This document shows, piece after piece, positions 24,375 to 36,405 of a stretch of 64,000 nucleotides of DNA (positions within the stretch are counted from its first letter, which is position 1; the number at the start of each line of letters is the position of its first letter). The notes beneath the pieces were generated by a model. That model was not told the origin of the DNA and ran no database searches. It saw nothing but the letters and a program-made list of their open reading frames with translations. Where the stretch lies: contig NC_045148.1 of the NCBI RefSeq assembly GCF_008831285.2, positions 10,699,183-10,763,182 of the forward strand. Direction: 5' to 3'. This DNA is from Nymphaea colorata (Eukaryota > Streptophyta > Magnoliopsida > Nymphaeales > Nymphaeaceae). A program made the position numbers and the translations under genes.

Positions 24375-24670
24375 GGCCTCATATTAATTATACAATGTCC
24401 AACATAAGATGTGGGCAGCCATGGAGCTCCAGCTCCAAGCTGCAGAGAAATGAGCACAAAGGCCCGTTAGACAACTACAGGGAAGTACACAAGGACCAAC
24501 AAATTTTTTTATTTTTAGACCAACTGATCAAAGAGAGACCACAACAATCCAGACATGGTAAGACATATCGGAAAGCATCAAGAACAAGAAAGAGACGACG
24601 TTCAGTAACTTTCCTCTAAACCAGAAGACTTCCTTCCATAGTCTTAGCCAAGGTAGCGCTGGCATGGTTT
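24375..24670 (-). pseudogene. PhzF-family 3'-end remnant
   Basis: This stretch resembles the 3' end and 3' flank of the downstream PhzF gene (about 25800-26100): shared words include 'gcagccatgga', 'cagctccaagc' and 'agaacaagaa'. On the minus strand the last codons of the family can be read (TMEGSLLV then a stop at 24616-24618), but the preceding frame is broken and no earlier exon is present nearby. It appears to be a partial tandem copy, or what is left of a third paralogue. Confidence 0.6.
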
Positions 24671-24689
24671 TTGGCCTCTCCTCAAGGTT

Positions 24690-24835
24690 TTTTTTTTTAA
24701 TTTACATGTAAATTTTAAAATATTTAACTTGTTCTATATAAAAATTTTAAAAAATGATATTTCAGCTCCTGTCAAAATTTAGAAACTTTACTTCGGCCCT
24801 CCTCATAAAAAATTTTCATCTCACCAACACTTTCT
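24690..24835 (-). repeat. Dispersed repeat, same family as 60118-60305
   Basis: The reverse complement of this stretch matches 60130-60250 in several blocks (for example 'gctgaaatatcattttt' against 'gccgaaatatcattttt', followed by aaaatttttata). It is noncoding. Family unknown; a MITE is likely because the other copy has an inverted-repeat-like end. Confidence 0.5.
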
Positions 24836-26059
24836 TAGGAATGAGGCTCTCTAAGTTTCTCTCTCAAAATAATAGAACCAAATAAGAGAACGAAGAAGAA
24901 GATACAAGGATTTATGTTATTTAGAAACAGAGTTCTCTTCTGTCCACGACCACACTCAAAGTTTTTCTACTATCATAGAAGAATAGAACAATACAAAAAA
25001 CTGTCCCCTAAGTATGGGGATTAGTGCAAGCTTGCAAAACTTAAAATTACATGAACATAATCCACAGAAATTAGGGAAGCCTACATGGATCACGCTCCAC
25101 GCTCCAAGTTTGTCTTCCTTCTATTCAAGTTAAAAGTATGTTCAATAATCTTACCAATGTTGCTAATGTAAGCGCCTACAGGCATGGTCATTAGTTATGA
25201 CTCTAATCGGTCGACAAGAAAAATCAACCCATATCGGCTGACACCAGTGTTGCAGCAATTGATTGGCACATAAATAGAGTAGGTGATGCCATCAAGTTCG
25301 TGCTGACCGATTGATTGGTTGTAAATCTTCGAAAATGAATATCAAGAAATCAGTTACTGCAAAAATAACTATATATATATATATATAGTTAACCAACACT
25401 GACAGATTAAAACGATGCCTCTTACATAAATAAGAATGCCTCTGGTCGACCAACACTGACAGATTAAAACGATGATCTTACATGATTCAGCTGCCCTTGA
25501 AAGTGAATCACATTTTTATTTTACTATAATCACGAGGGACTCCCCTCCTACTACACCGTCAAGTTACGACGTATACTTCACAATCAGATTCGAAGATAAA
25601 GGTCCAACACAATATATAGGAACAGAAGATAAATTAAAAACTCAGACTATGTCATTCACAGGAGCCTTTCATCGTGCCTGTACACTTTGGTAGTTGAAGA
25701 CGGCATGAAAGTGCAGAGACACGTTCGATCTACAGAGTTGCAATTGAAAATTGTGTGAGAAAGAGAAAAGGTAGCCAAATACTGTGACTTAAACCGCAAC
25801 TCATTAGTTATACAGTGTTCTTCAGCATAAGAGACAAGCAGCCATGGAAGTTCAGCTCCAAGCCGCAAAGAAATAAGCAGACCCCCTTCAGGCGACTGCA
25901 TCGTACATCGAAGTATATAAGGAAGCAACATTGTGATCAAAGCATAGCCGCACTTGCTTTTTGGGGCCAACTGAAACAGCAGCGGCGACGATCAAACACA
26001 GTGAGTCTTCCGATCGAAGGGCGTGAAGAACAAGAAGGTGCCGACGATCGCAGCTTCCC
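24836..26059. other. Intergenic, 3' side of PhzF gene 1
   Basis: No gene. Holds a (TA)n tract at about 25371-25387 and an imperfect ~57-bp tandem duplication at about 25391-25485 (shared word 'gacagattaaaacgatg'). The part after 25790 is probably the 3' UTR of the PhzF gene. Confidence 0.5.
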
Positions 26060-29000
26060 TTAAACCAGGAGACTTCCTACCATGGTTGTAACAGCTTGGC
26101 CTCTGATTAAGACTCGTCCAGTTTCTTCTTTCAATTGAATAGCCAGCTGCCCTCCTCTTTTAGATGCCTGATCATATACAACATTTCAAAAATGCTATTG
26201 TTTACATATGTAAATATCTCTCTTTTGTTCAACTTGAGAAGCATTATGCAGTTAAATTAAATTAAATCAAATACTCTTTTTTATGCATGTTTGCACACAA
26301 ATGCGCACACGTATGATTGAGCGATAGGATTACAAGTCATCGCTTGGAAAAGAGCATGAAGTCGTACCCTCCCTTTCCCCTATATTCTTGGGCGGCACCA
26401 ACGGCATTGGTGGGTAGCATGAGTCCAATATATATCAGCTAGCGCACATTTGTTCACCTTATTTTTCGCACAAATTACTTAACAATATGAAAATTGAACT
26501 AGAAATGTGTGGCACTGAATGTATCCTTACACCTGCACCTGCTATGCCCCATAGCGCTTCAGTATGATGAGATTCCTTCCTTTTTCTCTTGAAAGAAAGA
26601 GAGAGAGAGAGAGTCAAAAAATATTGTGGGAGTGTGATATGAATTTATGCTAAAGAATAGAATAAATTCTTGAAGCACTAAGACAAGTGTTTTACGATTG
26701 TACATAAATTTTTAGGGCAGATGTATGGAATACTTGTAAAATGTTACGGCTGCCAAACGACCCCCGAGGAGGTTTGCTGTAGCTAGTTGGGCAAATTGTT
26801 AGTAGGAGACTAAATTTGTTCAATTTTAATAAGTGTCTAACCGTTATATTAAGTTGGAGCATGTGTATGAACTTGAAGCAGGTTTAGGATCACCAAACAA
26901 GTGACAAACTCTTTAGATCTGAGGGGTGATAGTGTACTGGGCGTCAAGGTGGTTCACCTCATCTAAGGATTCTGTTCGAATCTTGAAAGGATCACTGTCA
27001 CGTTCCAGTGCCTCTACCTTTGGACAGGAAAATGTCCTGAATCATGCTCTGTGAACCCAAAAAGATGGACATACCGAGGGGGAGTGGGGGAGCACTGGTC
27101 TTTCTTAGGGACAGTGGAATGAACCACTCACTCTCAAAATACATTTTTTTTTTAAAAACAGCTCTCCATTTTCGATATAAGTAGGAGAGAAAAAGAGAGA
27201 GAGAGTACCATGTAGGCGATGAACTTGCATTTTCCAAGCTTGGAACTCCAATATGGCGCCAAACCACAATGTGTGCTTGCGCAGACGTGATCCTGTTGGA
27301 AGGAGGGATAGCAAAAATGTCACCAGGTCGCCATGAAGTTAAAGATTAACAAATCAGCAAACGGTGAAAGTGGAAGTGAACTCATTAAGATTATGAAGCC
27401 ATGAATGCATTGAAAGTTTGAAAATTTTTATACAGTCTACTTTGGTGGAAGGTGCAGATCCACAGTAGGTTATGTTATTAAAATATATGTTTGGAGAACA
27501 CATAAAACAAAAACACCATATTTTTATTTTAAAGAAACATGATATGATTATGTAGGAACATTTGATTGCTGGATCTAAAAATAGAACATGAACTTGAAAT
27601 GCGCTTGCGGATACAGACAAACAAATCATGGGATTTTTTTCTGCAATTGGCTACTAGCTACCTCATCTATGCCTATCTTGGGGCCGAAAAAGCGGGAAAT
27701 AAAATCAAAGCCAGAGTCAGGGGAGGCGATCGCCGTCACAACAACCGCCCTTCCCGGCCACTTGCGCAGTTCATCCATCCGCGGTTGCAGCTCCCTCACA
27801 GCATCTCCTGAATCAATCTCAACCTTCAAAGCCAACATATAACTCAGTTCATGATCACTTCAGAAGTGCATTTTTATAACTTTAGAATCAATATATGCAT
27901 AACAAAGGAAGAAAGCTAAGTGACATGCGTATACCAGTATGGCAGTTTTAAAAAATGTGGATGCGGGACATGGCAATAATACAAAGTCCCACAAAAGATT
28001 TATATACTTTGTTCAAACGAGAAAAAGGTTTGATGTAGGTTGAATAAGATCTTAAAGTTTTTTAAATATGATATTTAAAGTTTTTTTTTTAACCTAACCT
28101 GGTAGATCTTAAGGATAGGTTGATGCAAAACTTATATTAAGTTGATCATTTTTTAGGTTTTAATGGTGTTTTTATAATAAACAAAAATGGTTGGCTCTCA
28201 TCACATCAACATTTTGATAGTATAAAAATCAATATTTTTCATAAAAACAACTTCATTCAAAACATGTTTTGTATCAAAATAGTGTTTAGAAATATATTAG
28301 GATGTTTATATTTTATTTAAAATAACTTTTTAGCAAAAAATTAAAGGTGTTGTTTATTCTTCACCTTGTCTGGTTTTTACCTATATATATATATATATAT
28401 ATATCACAAAAAAATTAATGTGTTTTTGTATCGAGGTCAAAATGGGGTATGGGGATAAAATTATTATGTCCATGTTACTTAGGAAGAAAGTATATAACAG
28501 TTATGTATTAATAGCGCCCATTAATATTTGTATTCTATCATCAAATCTAAGAAACAAACACTCTAGTTTTTATTCAAACAGAAAATAAGTTTATTTATCG
28601 TTTCCTTTACGTTCCATAATTATTATTTTTTGAAGAAACATATATTTAGATAGTTAAAAAAATCAGTATAAAGAGAGAGAATGTAGATTTACAACTAAAA
28701 TTTGCTCCACCTTAACGTTCATAAATATTTTTGGGAGAGAGAGAGAGAGTCATTACAATGAGGTCTTCGGTACAGGAAACCTTCTTCGTACCCTTAATTT
28801 GAACTCCATTTAGAGTCTCGGAGAACAACGACATGTACGGCGCCGGATCGCAGTCATGGACGGTGAACCGCGGGAGATCCAACTCGATGCAGAACTCGTC
28901 CTTCGCTCCACCGGCGGAAGTAACTCCGGCCGCGCTGAGCGACCCTTCGATCTTATCGGCCGTGATCGGACCAGAGTTGGTGAGGAATTTGATCCTTGTT

Positions 29001-29652
29001 CCAGCGACGATGCCGGAGGAGAAGAGATGGTGGGAAGTTGCCAACGTTGCATGGCCGCAGATGCCGAGCTTCAAATTGAAATATCATCGGAAGCGATAGA
29101 AGGATCAATAAAACTTTGAATTTCCTCATGAGTATTTCGTTAATCGAAAGAAAAGTTTGTACCAACAAACTCTTCACCAAGATCCAAGAACGCTTAGTAA
29201 ATTTTTTAGCACCAAATCGATAATGCTAGGCTTGATCCCCACCAACTTTCAGGCAAAAGAGAAAAGGTTCGAAGCAAGGACATGTGATGACAAACCTCCG
29301 TGACCGGAGTAAACCACCTCAAGTGAAAGATGGCATCGCCGTTTTCCGGCGGGGTGCACTCCCTGGAGGCTGGCCGCACGAAAGCAGTGACGCAGATACC
29401 GAATTCCTTCGCCGCCTCCTGCATCCAATGCCCGTCCCTCTCCTCTTCCAAGACGCAGACCACAGCAGGGTTCCCCTTGAAAGGAACGTCCGTGAAGGCG
29501 TCCACCTTCGTTCAACAACAAAAGAACAGGCATCTTAAGCACGAAACAACGAGCAGAAAACGGAAGAAGAAAAAGAAGACAAGAAGGGAAGCTATGAGGC
29601 AACCAAGAATCTGTCTCCTCACCATTGCATACTTGACGGGACTGTTTGCCAT
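26060..29652 (-). CDS. PhzF-family isomerase-like protein, paralogue 1
   Basis: Member of the PhzF (phenazine biosynthesis-like) family, a diaminopimelate-epimerase fold; the plant substrate is unknown. Six exons in transcript order: 29652-29623, 29505-29296, 29068-28757, 27823-27662, 27292-27209, 26167-26060, together 301 residues, with GT-AG introns and phase kept. Seen: VDAFTD near the start with GNPA, the CGHATLA motif with His86, SRFFGPKIG, and Asp239 opening DHVCASTHC, where relatives have DPVCGSAHC. At the catalytic glutamate position of bacterial PhzF (Glu45 of the Pseudomonas enzyme) this protein has Val49 (FGICVTAF). Exons 1, 4, 5 and 6 have exactly the lengths of those in the neighbouring paralogue. 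Intron 5 carries a SINE-like insertion. The frame is intact, but the altered motifs leave the activity open. Confidence 0.9.
26926..27075 (+). mobile_element. tRNA-derived SINE-like sequence in PhzF1 intron 5
   Basis: An A-box-like stretch (tgatagtgtactgggc) and a B-box-like stretch (gttcgaatc) lie at Pol III spacing, followed by 'ggatcactgtcacgt', which is found identically in the copy at 61608-61745. It sits antisense to the host gene within the intron. Confidence 0.5.
28381..28404. repeat. (TA)n microsatellite in PhzF1 intron 3
   Basis: TA dinucleotide run within an AT-rich intron. Confidence 0.9.
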
Positions 29653-32424
29653 TCTAGAGAGAGAGAAGGATCTGCAACATGCAGGTCATTCGGATCATAT
29701 TTCAAAATTTTACGATTGTCTAGAGCACCATCAATGTCTGAACGATCATTTTTGTCAAGAAGTCTGCTCGGCCACCGAAATAAGAGCCGATTTTAATGGC
29801 TCGCCCCATTGACAGCACAACGTGTATCAACAAAATCGGGACAGTCCTAACAGATTGGTAGAAGATGAAAACAAACACAACGAAAACAACATGCAGAAAT
29901 TAACGAGAGATTGGACGAATACGTCTTCGTCCGCCTCGATGATTTCCAACCATCTCTCGTCTTGATTTTCATGATTTTGGTCATTTAGATACGCGAATAC
30001 GGAATACCCATTTCATGAAGCAGAGGTGTCAATTGGATTGGACACCAATCAGAGTTACCCTTTGCCATATTTAATTTATTGAATGTTCACATCTTGGATT
30101 TGAATGCCAGTAAGGATAAGTCGATTCTAAATTCGATAATTTAATTCATAGTCTGAATTGGAGCTGAATTCTACTTTTAAATTCACATTTTTGGCTATGA
30201 TATCTAACTGTATAACTGCATTGTGATTTGTTAAGAACCAACTTTGGCGCACATATACGAATATTGGGTTAGCACATTTATTTTAAAGATGAATGTGAAT
30301 TTGAATCCGACTAGGTATTTATTTTAAATCGTTTTTTCAATTGGACCTTAATTTGTTTTCCTATCCAACATTTTCTTTAGACAGTTTGATGAGACAACCG
30401 ATGCAAAATCTGATTCGTTGACGTCCTTAATAGGTCAAAGTGCATGATATTGACAACAAGGCCCCAACTTGAGTTGAAGATAATTAGTCTCAACTTTGTC
30501 TTGGATGGGAGCTTTTATCCTTGGTGCTTAATTGTAAAGCTCAATGGTTGAAGCCGACTCCATCCGGATTTTGGAATATTAACATAAGCATTTCAAACAA
30601 AGAGTTTACAACTCAATTTACTGTTAGAAGCCTAACTATGAAATGTGAATTATGTAATTTAAAACCTAAGATTACTATAAAATATGAATTATGTAATTTA
30701 AAACTGAATCGGCAACCTCGGCATTCAATTTGGCTCAAACCAGCCGATTCAGATGACGCTGGTATCAAACAAAATCAGTTTGAACCAGATCAGCTCCCCT
30801 TGAATCAGATGATGCCTAAGGATTCGATCCAAGAAAATTGATGCAGCTTATATACCAATGCTTTAAATGCTTGGAGGAGAAGAAAGACCGTGCTGCTTCA
30901 ACTAGCAGTGAATCTCCTTTAGTTGGTCAGCTGTAGCTAAAGATGTAAGTGGTTAAGATTCAAGCCAAATCACAACATTTATTAAATTCAATTTAATTTG
31001 ATTAAATGCAGACTCTAATATTATACCTTATTTTTTAAAAGCGAATGTGGATCCACCTAGACTAGAATCCAAGGTTGTTATTTAATCTCCTTGGATCTCT
31101 ATCACATCCAAGTCAGCTATCATACCCAGGTTTGGGTTTGGCTAATGGAACTGCATATTGAATCTGAATCCAATTTTCAGAATTTGAAATCAAATGGGTA
31201 AGTTCAATATTATCCAATCAAATGTTATCTAATCCATTGACATCCCTACCGAGATAAGCCCCTTGATTTTCACATGCCATCTTTAAGATACTCAAGCTCC
31301 GGTCAAGTGGAAAGCTTGACCGAGGGTTGAGCTCAAATCTATTAAACTTAACCAGGATTCATCTTCTAATGAACCAAATCAAGTGAACTAAATGCTGTTC
31401 TAGTTCAATTCTCAGTTCATTCACGTTCAAAGTATAATTTTCAACTCAGATGAAAGTAATCTCAGTTCCTTAAGGTTCAAAACATAAATTTCAATCCAGA
31501 TGAAAGTAATTTATGATCGTCAGTTAATCTAAAAGGACTAATTTAATGAACAATTCAACACGCCAACTATTAGATAACCTATTCGAACATAAGATAACCA
31601 ATGAGAAATGTCACCCAACCCCCGCGTATTTGAGGATGCCCTCAACATAGAGAAACATGTACTAAAGTGTATTTATGACTCACTCAGGTGATCAACTGTG
31701 ACCTAACTTAGACCATTTTCCCCGTATCAGTGACTGTAAGAGGGGAATTGTAGTGGTGTGGAGGTGACAGCCCTTATATCTACGTCTCAACTCTAATACT
31801 TTGGCACCGAGCCTTGTAATTCAGGCTTATATGGGTCTCCCTTCCAAGAAATAGGCCTATCGAGTTGCTTTGATGGGCAGTCTATAATACCAGTAAGCAA
31901 TGAGATTCAGCAAAAGCAGTGTGAGGCAGATTACAATGAAGCAGCAAATTTTAGCAAAGGAAATCAGGTTTCCTGCCAATTGATAGCTTCATTTCTTCAT
32001 GACCACATATGGATACTAATACTGCTGGACCAGCTGTCATATATCTGAGATGACCTTATGGTCAATCACAGTCTTGTGGGCAGCAGCATATGGATCCACC
32101 TCAAGGACTGCTTCACTTAGTAGACTGTTTGGCCTTAGAAGCTTTGCTTGCACTTTGTTGGCGGAACATAGAAAACCCTTACATACATGTACTGTTTCTG
32201 AGTTAACACTTCTCAATTCAATGCGATTTTGCTGTTACAAGCAAAGATACATAATTATCATTGGGGAGCTTGAATCAATCACGGAACTAGTTCTTAATAT
32301 TGATTCAGATAGAAACTTTTAGCTATACTACACCGTTTTACGAGACAGGATTCCTTGAACACAGAAGGTACTCTCCAGCTTGGTGTATGATCAAACTAGA
32401 ATTCCTCTGCATCTTGATGAGCGA
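29653..32424. other. Region between the two PhzF genes
   Basis: Promoter of paralogue 1 and 3' side of paralogue 2; no other gene. Contains short inverted-end remnants resembling the hAT-like MITE at 23983 (near 30018 with 30424, and near 30939 with 31248), an imperfect ~38-bp tandem duplication near 30640-30705 ('tgaattatgtaatttaaaac') and a ~56-bp one near 31400-31515. No clean target-site duplications were found for the MITE remnants. Confidence 0.45.
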
Positions 32425-32576
32425 TCAAACTAGAATTGATCCTTCCATAACAGTTACGGCTTCACCTCTAATCAATACGCGACCTCGATCATCCTTGAAC
32501 TGAAGGACCAACTTCCCACCTCTTGGAGATGCCTGCTTTCATCAAGCTATCAGACATAGCGATCGAGCGAGAGAGC

Positions 32577-32623
<47 letters not shown>

Positions 32624-34589
32624 AACAAACCATGTGAGCGACAAGGTCATGTTTTCCCAACTTCTTGCTCCAGTAAGGTGCCAAGGCACAATGTGCACTC
32701 CCACAGACAGGGTCCTGAAAACGTGTCTCGGACTTCAGTGGAATGGCTTACTAAAGAGCCCGATGGCCATGTCCCATGATTTAAGTACGAAAATATCTTC
32801 TCATTGCAAAGACTAGTCTTGTCCTAAATCCTCCATTGTTTCTTGAATTTTTTGGTATTTCTGCATTTTCAGACTACTTTTGGCGCATCAATAAGGAAAT
32901 GAACTTTGCAAGGATACAGGCACAATGCGCACGGTAAACCACAAGCCCACTGTTTCTTACATTTTTTGGCATTTCAGCATTTTCAGACTGCTTTTGGTAT
33001 AACTAAGGAAATGCTTTGCAAGGAAACTGGCACATCCCACACACACTAAACTACCAGAATAAATGCTTTTGTTGAGAATGAATCACATACAAACTGATAG
33101 TGAACATCTCTTGAGGGCGTGATCCCTTACCTCGGTTATACCCAACTTCGGGCAGAAGAAACGAGAGAAGAAATCAAAGCCCGATCCTTGAGGAGCGGCT
33201 CCCGTTATAATGATTCCTCTGCCAGGGCACTTCTCTAGTTCATCAAACTGTGGCTGTATATCTTTAACCACATTTCCTGACATGACCTCAATCTGCAAAC
33301 CGATGAACTCGCAAAGGCCTTTAGAATATGGAAGCTAAATGGTGAAGGCACAGTAAAATTTTCAACTATCCTTCTAAATAAATCAATAAAACATGTGCGA
33401 AACATGACAGCAGCTGTACAGAGAGACAGAGAGAGAGGGAGGGAGAGAGAAAGCATATGTTTAGATCATTAGTGGGCCTTAAGAATATGGAAGCTAGATC
33501 CTGTAAGTAAAATAAATTTATCAATTATCTTCTCAAGTATATCAATAAAACTTATGCCAAACATGACAAGAGCTGTGCAGAGAGAGAGAGAGAGAGGGAC
33601 CATACGATTAGATCATCAGTGGATGCCTTCTTTATACTGCTAATGGTGGCACCATTCAAAGTTGTAGGAATTGATGGGATGTCAAAAGCGCTGCACTCAA
33701 CAACAGGAATGACAGGGAAGTCCAACTCTACGGCAAAGCTGCCTTCTGCTTGGCCATCAATGCTCTTGAATCCTTCAACCTTATCAGCAGTTAAAACCCC
33801 AGACCTTGTCAAGAATTCCACCTTGTTTCCACCGACCAACCCAGAAGAGAAAAGAAAGTGAGCGGATGCTAATGTTGCATGGCCACACAGATCTACCTGC
33901 AGTAAATTCATAAGCCGTTCTATCTGATATGAGACTTCGGTGTGCCATCAAATCGATTTTCTTGCAAGGCTAAATGCATGTCCACATATAAAAAGGGTAG
34001 CCGACTTTTGTTTCGGCAGTAATATGGAGGCCACTCTTTTGCATCATTTATAGCAACTACATGCTCCGCTCGAATTTAAAATTTGTTCACTTCATTTGAG
34101 TAATATTTCTCTATAGAATCTCGAAATAACCTCAAATGAATTTTACTTGTCCAATTTGTAGCTCACTTTGATAAACTAAAGTAAATTCATTAAGAACAGT
34201 AAATTCATTACACCATCGAACTGTCAAACAGTAGCTCAGGAAGTGCAACAAGAGGGTACCTCAGCCATCGGAGTAAACCACCTCAAATGGAATCTTCGGC
34301 CGCCGGAAACATCGGATTCCGGGATCAGGAAGGCCGTCTGAGACAGATTGAACTCCTTAGCCACAGATTTCATCCAACGTTCATCTTTTTCTGCTCCCTC
34401 CCCTCCCAGCAGGCAGACGGCAGCCGGATTCCCACAGAAGGGGGAGTTCGTGAAGGCGTCCAGCTACAATACCGATGCCGAAGACGAATTCAAATAACTC
34501 TCAGAAACAAGAGGAGATTAGAAGCGCAAAATCTAGAAACCCAAGACAACTCAGATTACCACTGCATATTGGACTCCTTTCCTCGCCAT
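32425..34589 (-). CDS. PhzF-family isomerase-like protein, paralogue 2
   Basis: Second complete PhzF-family gene, same strand, 2.8 kb from paralogue 1. Six exons in transcript order: 34589-34560, 34463-34260, 33896-33606, 33292-33131, 32714-32631, 32532-32425, giving 292 residues. Motifs are closer to the usual plant form than in paralogue 1: VDLCGHATLA with His84, SRFFCPKLG, Asp230 in DPVCGSAHCALAPYW, ASPRGG, and the C-terminal AVTVMEGSILV. At the catalytic glutamate position it has Gln52 (FNLSQTAF). Both PhzF genes keep identical intron positions, so they arose by tandem duplication of a spliced gene. Introns 3 and 4 contain internal duplications, and a (GA)n tract lies just after exon 5. 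Function in plants is not established. Confidence 0.93.
32579..32621. repeat. (GA)n microsatellite in PhzF2 intron 5
   Basis: GA run of about 21 units ten bases from the exon 5 donor, pyrimidine-rich on the transcribed strand. Confidence 0.95.
32827..33037 (-). repeat. Imperfect ~115-bp tandem duplication in PhzF2 intron 4
   Basis: Two diverged copies, about 32827-32935 and 32945-33037, share 'gcattttcagact' and 'tttgcaagga' words in the same order. Confidence 0.75.
33325..33598 (-). repeat. Imperfect ~160-bp tandem duplication in PhzF2 intron 3
   Basis: Stretches near 33325-33436 and 33487-33598 share 'atatggaagcta', 'atcaataaaac' and 'aaacatgaca' followed by a GA-rich tract. The second ends at the exon 3 donor. 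Confidence 0.7.
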
Positions 34590-36405
34590 AGTCGCCTTCC
34601 CCTTCTCTCTACGAAGCATCCTGTTCATCATCTAACGCGACATAAGAGCGCCGATCCGGTGAGACCGACGATCCGATGAAGCCCCACGCCGGTACGCGTC
34701 CATGTCCAAAGGTTTCACAATTTTGAAGAAAATAACGAAGTTAAAAAAGGAAAAAGAAAAAAAGCTTCGTTATTTTGAACCAGAGAAACTTGCGGGTTAA
34801 GGCATCCTATACAAGGGCATGCCCGTAATTTTCTTGTTTTTCCAACATCCCAGGACGAGTTGCTCCATCATAAGGGCCCTAACCCCTAAGGCGGTGGTCC
34901 TTCTTCATCACGTCCATTTTCCCCTCCCGCTAAATAAAGAAGAATTGTATATCTTGTGTTTTCTTTCTCCCTCGTCATTGCTTGACTGTCTTTTTTAGTG
35001 GATGATCAATTAGTGCATGGAGGAAATAAATGGTGCTAATTCGTTTGTAGTTCTCAGCTCATTTTGCAGTTTCGTTTTGATCTTTTATTTGAACTGTTAA
35101 TTGTTTTTTCTCTTCGACAGTGCCATCGCGTTAGCGTTCGAGTTCATTTTGGACGTACTGTTTCTGTTTTCTGCCCTTTAATCCAAGTTTACTTGTAGTT
35201 GTCTCTGTTTATTGCCATGGAACGTTAGAGATGTACGCTGCAGCCATATGATTGATTAGTCGTTGGTTCGTGCCGGAGTAAATACTAAACAATGTTGGTC
35301 ATATAGTATCATTCTAAAAACGAGGTGTGCATACTACAAGTTTCAAAGTTCATGTGATGAGAGTTGTAAAAACTTGCCATCCGTGTATCAACATTACAGG
35401 CGATAGCGTTTCATACGATGAATTCCATATGTTATTTCATCATTAACATTTTAAAACTCCATTAATATATAGCGTAATGCTATTGAGAAGCAAACCCAAT
35501 CAAAGTATTTCTTCCAATTGTTGCCATCTTCCATGGATACGGATTCTGATTAGGTGAAACCAAAATATTTTTACTTGGTAGTGTTTATTCCTGCTTAATA
35601 GCACGTTTAGTTGTTGCTGGCCCATCCCAGGGTGCTCGTTTCAATGGGTTTCATGGAGTTGCAACCTTTGTTTTTTGGATATTCACCTCCATATATAAAG
35701 TTGTTACATCCTATTGGAAAATTGGATTTCAGTTCAGCTTTTGATACCCAATCTTCATTTTCACTTGGCTCTTTGTGACATGCTGTAATATGTTCTAATT
35801 CAAGATGTTTTATGTCCCGTTCTACAGATTTACGCTTTTCATAAAATTCCAAATTCCCTATATGAAGTTCATCTATTGAATTTCATTTGTTTGCCTCGCC
35901 CCATAAATAGCAGTACAGTGTTTCAGTTCCACTCTTATCTAGTTCATTTTGCCACACTATTTGTCAAGGATCACATTTCTTCAAAATTTCATACAACATT
36001 GTACCTGGATCTGCACCTTTTTTTTTCTGCTGCAACTGTGCCTGCATAGATAGAGAAACTGTGTATGGATGAACTTTACTGCAGAGAAGGGAAAAAAGTA
36101 TCAGGATTACCACATAAAATTTCAAGCTACGTCTGTGTGCTTGTGGCAAGAACAGACTGTTTCGCATTCACTGATGTGATTTTGCTAATTATGTCCCCAG
36201 CCTGCAGAAATAAAATCAATTATTATTTCTTTTGTCTGTTATTCTTTTCTGTGCAACAATTACTGGATTATCACAGCTGAGTTTACACATTCTTGATCTT
36301 CTCTTGAAACTCAGAAGTGTTGAAGGATATTTCCATTTTCAAAAGAGAAAAATATCGTTCTGATATATGAAATAACTAAAATTGGATGCAGACAAGCTTC
36401 TGGAC
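34590..36405. promoter_or_regulatory. Divergent intergenic region between PhzF2 and bHLH
   Basis: 1.8 kb separates two divergently transcribed genes and must hold both promoters and probably the first, noncoding exon of the bHLH gene. Within it a small open frame is present at 35644-35778. No specific promoter element is called. Confidence 0.4.
35644..35778 (+). other. Possible upstream ORF or lost N-terminal exon of the bHLH gene
   Basis: A 44-codon frame begins with MGFMELQPLFFGYSPPY and ends in TGA. Many plant bHLH transcripts have upstream ORFs that control translation, so it could be one; it could equally be chance. It does not match any conserved uORF peptide that I can recall. Confidence 0.2.

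Noticed and set aside
26998-27323. Frameshifted, dead PhzF exon 5
   Set aside because: Reading the third frame gives an intact 28-codon exon with proper splice sites and the same length as in the paralogue.
29330-29812. 160-codon plus-strand frame
   Set aside because: Antisense to exons 1 and 2 of PhzF paralogue 1.
36382-36405. Upstream start for the bHLH protein
   Set aside because: The open frame here starts at TTG and a stop lies at 36373; either the ATG at 36406 or a spliced upstream exon is used.
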